A stretch of 64,000 nucleotides of DNA from Paenibacillus sp. Soil766 (GTDB taxonomy: Bacteria > Bacillota > Bacilli > Paenibacillales > NBRC-103111), in contig NZ_LMSJ01000012.1 of NCBI RefSeq assembly GCF_001428105.1, positions 308,569 to 372,568 of the forward strand, in the 5' to 3' direction. Under the pieces are notes generated by a model, which did not search any database, was not told the origin of the DNA, and saw only the letters and a program-made list of their open reading frames with translations. Position numbers and translations under genes: made by a program. This document shows, piece after piece, positions 61,714 through 64,000 of this stretch; position 1 is the first letter of the stretch; every line of letters begins with the position of its first letter.

Positions 61714-61738
61714 ATAAAAAGCCCCACGAGATGATCTC
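61714..61738 (-). terminator. Terminator of the 55-aa protein gene
   Basis: CCCC-a-CGAGATgATCTCG-g-GGG stem; on the minus strand it runs into CTTTTTATTT. Confidence 0.8.
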
Positions 61739-61760
61739 GGGGGACTCCTATGTGTATGAA

Positions 61761-61928
61761 TTAATGGTGTGGTGTGAGTAATTTGTCTGCTAAAGATTGT
61801 TTGAGTTTCTTCATTGCGTCTGTCTCAAGTTTGTTGCTTTGAGCAAATTTCGTTCCTGTTAGTGCAAGCGCTTCCTTGACTGTCATTTCAACACGAATAA
61901 TTTCTTCGCCATGCGGAATTTGTAACAT
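61761..61928 (-). CDS. Small conserved-looking protein (55 aa)
   Basis: ATG at 61928 with GGAG eight bases upstream (ATG 61934 in frame is too close). Product MLQIPHGEEIIRVEMTVKEALALTGTKF then a helical, Lys-rich second half. No family recognised. Own terminator and good site argue that it is expressed. Confidence 0.55.
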   Translation of the reverse strand: MLQIPHGEEIIRVEMTVKEALALTGTKFAQSNKLETDAMKKLKQSLADKLLTPHH

Positions 61929-62105
61929 TTTCATCACTCCTATGTCAGCTTTTAAAAGCGAAAACCTTGATTCTATGCACTTTTAATATAACACATCATG
62001 TTAGGTTAAACAAGGGCAAAGCGAACCTATTTTACAAATAATTAAGGGGGCTTGTCCGTATCAAAGTGGAAAGACAAGTAACGTTCTTTCTTCAAGTCAG
62101 CGTAA

Positions 62106-62151
62106 AAAGAACCGATCTCAACCATGAAGCACATGGCGATATCGGTTCTTT
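62106..62151 (-). terminator. Terminator of the second FAD oxidoreductase
   Basis: AAAGAACCGAT/ATCGGTTCTTT, 11-bp stem; T residues follow on the minus strand. Confidence 0.75.
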
Positions 62152-62163
62152 ATGAGTACTATT

Positions 62164-64000
62164 TTAACTGTAACAACGTAATTCCACGATTTCGGCACGC
62201 GCTGAGCCATTCGTTGACGCCACTACGACCCGAAGACGGTTCGTTCGTACAGAGCTGTCTAACACATGAACATGGTGCCGAGTATGATTGTTAGTTTCCT
62301 CAACAACTGTTGTCCACGATTCCCCAACCCATGCTTGCACCGTATAATCTTTAACTAATTCAGGGATAATTTCGAATTCAGTCCGATGATGATGCAAATT
62401 AATTAAATCCTCATTGACGTCATCGTTGAACGTTATATGCACTTCCCCAATGCTATGAGTTTCTGTCCAGCTGGCTTCGAGCCATTCCTCAGCACCACTG
62501 TCTCCAGCGGAAGACCACAGATGCGGACTACCATAAGGCCGTTTGTGGCCGTCAGCTGCCTTTTCAGCCGCATAAGCGGAAGTTGGCGAGAGTAATCGGA
62601 AACAAAACGGCTTTCGATTGAAGTTTTTCGGACTCCAGTCGATCACAGGTTGATCAGGTTGCATTTCCCCAAAGTCAGCGGTACTTGTCGTGACCGTATT
62701 ATTCTTAAAGGACAGTACACCAGACTGCGGGCGATCGGATAGATGTACAGCTAGAGCAGGGTTGCTTTTGAGCACGATGAATGCGTTCTGAGCTTGTGCA
62801 GGCTCCCATTGCAAAGCAGCAGTGACCCATTGCTCAGATCCCTCACTAACAGGCACTACAACGGATGCAACCAATGTATGAGGGACGTAATTCTGAGGCT
62901 TGCCTGTGTCCCACAGTTCGACAGTAAGCTCTGTAGCAGCAGTCGCATCGATTAATAGCTCTAAGCCATTAATAAACGGATCTACGGGCACTAGAAGCCC
63001 TACAGGCGTCTCCAAAGGATAAACACCAGCCGACTGCTCCAAAGCCAGCTCTGTCAGCGTGCTGGAGGCCGTCAGCGTCGCGCTGCGAACGAGATCTCCC
63101 TCGTCGTTATTCACCACACCGAGAATCGACGCATCCTGCCGCAGCAGCGTCTGCTGCAGCTCGTTCAAGTGCTCGCTGTGCAGCTCACGAGGCGAGACTC
63201 CTTTGGCTGCGCACAGGGCTGCGCCCGTACCCGCAGCTTCGCCAATAACAGCACATGTCGCCATGACACGTGTTGTGCCGAAAGCAACGTGGGACGCGCT
63301 GATATTGCGTCCAGCCATGAGCATATTCGACACATTGGTCGAATAAAGGGAACGGAACGGGATATGATAGGAACCATCCATATGCATATGTTTAGAGCCG
63401 CTTTCCGTTGAATACATGCCTTGAGGCGGATGCAAATCAATGGACCAGCCACCGAAGGCAACGCGGTCCTCGAAGAACTCTTGGGCAATCACGTCATTTT
63501 GATTCAGGACATAGTCCCCGACGAAACGGCGATATTCCCTTTTCCCTGGAATTGAACCGATCCATTCCAATGTTAAATTCGCACTGTCAAATTTCCCTGA
63601 GTTTTTGATATAGTTCCAAATCCCATAGATAACGGAGGAAAGCTCATCGCGAATTCTCTCATTATCATGGACCGTATCATGCTCACCGCCCCATTCAATC
63701 CACCAGTAAGCGCATCCATTATCGCCGCTGCGAATAACGCGTTTCAGGGGAATCGAAGTTTGTGTAATATCTTTCGCAAAGCTCGGAGCTATATATTTGA
63801 CAGGGCGGCCAGCATCCTTCGTGTAGAAGAGCAGTGTGCTTCCCAGTGTAATATCATCCGGCACGAGTGGCGCCCATTCTTCATTAAATTCATGTTGAGC
63901 TTCCCGACCGATACGGAATTTAGCACCAGCGAGGAAGCCAACTAGACCGTCCCCCGTACAATCGAGGAAAACACCACTTTCGAAACGAATTCTTCGCTCC
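62164..64000 (-). CDS. FAD-dependent oxidoreductase, second copy (5' end beyond window)
   Basis: Frame is open to the right edge; at least 611 residues. The segment beyond 63864 encodes LDCTGDGLVGFLAGAKFRIGREA, the flavin site equivalent to that in the 12-14 kb gene, so the GTG at 63864 is not the start. Identity with that paralogue is high in the catalytic part (PGKREYRRFVGDYVLNQND, AFGGWSIDLHPPQGMYSTESGSKH, MLMAGRNISASHVAFGTTRVM) and lower in the C-terminal third. The two genes converge on the window interior. Confidence 0.9.
   Translation of the reverse strand, partial: ERRIRFESGVFLDCTGDGLVGFLAGAKFRIGREAQHEFNEEWAPLVPDDITLGSTLLFYTKDAGRPVKYIAPSFAKDITQTSIPLKRVIRSGDNGCAYWWIEWGGEHDTVHDNERIRDELSSVIYGIWNYIKNSGKFDSANLTLEWIGSIPGKREYRRFVGDYVLNQNDVIAQEFFEDRVAFGGWSIDLHPPQGMYSTESGSKHMHMDGSYHIPFRSLYSTNVSNMLMAGRNISASHVAFGTTRVMATCAVIGEAAGTGAALCAAKGVSPRELHSEHLNELQQTLLRQDASILGVVNNDEGDLVRSATLTASSTLTELALEQSAGVYPLETPVGLLVPVDPFINGLELLIDATAATELTVELWDTGKPQNYVPHTLVASVVVPVSEGSEQWVTAALQWEPAQAQNAFIVLKSNPALAVHLSDRPQSGVLSFKNNTVTTSTADFGEMQPDQPVIDWSPKNFNRKPFCFRLLSPTSAYAAEKAADGHKRPYGSPHLWSSAGDSGAEEWLEASWTETHSIGEVHITFNDDVNEDLINLHHHRTEFEIIPELVKDYTVQAWVGESWTTVVEETNNHTRHHVHVLDSSVRTNRLRVVVASTNGSARAEIVELRCYS

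Overview
The window looks like chromosomal DNA of an endospore-forming, low-to-mid GC Bacillota, most likely Paenibacillus. The evidence is seen directly: strong AAGGAGG-type ribosome sites, frequent TTG/GTG starts, the conserved Bacillales order polA-mutM-ytaF-coaE-nrdR, an alpha/beta-type small acid-soluble spore protein, a ger germinant-receptor operon, YesM/YesN-type two-component genes, SLH-domain and YtxG/YtxH-type proteins. The genus call is inference.

Layout. 1-6.5 kb: housekeeping block (3' part of DNA polymerase I, Fpg glycosylase, YtaF, dephospho-CoA kinase, lytic transglycosylase, spore SASP, NrdR, small hypotheticals). 6.5-12 kb: htpG under a sigma-A promoter plus CIRCE operator, a putative PD-(D/E)XK protein, a PIG-L deacetylase, an NAD-binding oxidoreductase, an AraC regulator. 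12-20 kb: a large FAD-dependent oxidoreductase, a minus-strand germinant-receptor operon (A, C, small 2-TM protein, B) and a divergent bicupin of the oxalate decarboxylase family. 20-26.8 kb: a minus-strand sugar ABC importer with its sensor kinase and response regulator. 27-41 kb: a regulator-rich stretch with four TetR, one AraC and one PadR gene, each beside one or two small enzyme or membrane-protein genes, several with recognisable palindromic operators; a divergent GH13 protein that has lost catalytic residues; a truncated DUF5701 relic; a PQQ-type sugar dehydrogenase lipoprotein. 41.4-43.8 kb: an accessory patch (orphan 121-aa protein, Rpn/PD-(D/E)XK-family gene, phased TTACC boxes, tRNA-Ala(GGC) and a tRNA 5'-half relic). 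43.8-57.4 kb: membrane and envelope genes (VanZ-like, SgrR-like regulator, TPR, acyltransferase, SLH protein, HtrA protease), a SufR-like Fe-S regulator candidate, KDPG aldolase, YtxG/YtxH, a phosphodiester glycosidase and an XRE regulator. 57.5-64 kb: BdbC-like thiol oxidoreductase, polysaccharide deacetylase lipoprotein, glutamate racemase, M14 carboxypeptidase, small proteins, a non-coding inverted-repeat element, and a second copy of the FAD-dependent oxidoreductase running off the right edge.

No prophage, CRISPR array, rRNA or complete insertion sequence was seen, and no multi-gene cassette that is clearly a new defence or biosynthetic system. The observations most worth following are the GH13 protein with substituted catalytic residues, CIRCE in front of htpG, paired 16-bp operators of one TetR regulator, an oxalate-decarboxylase-like bicupin with Asp where the lid Glu is expected, a deacetylase with an altered first metal motif, the structured repeat at 36.3 kb, the phased TTACC array beside tRNA-Ala, and an AUG-less sugar dehydrogenase start.
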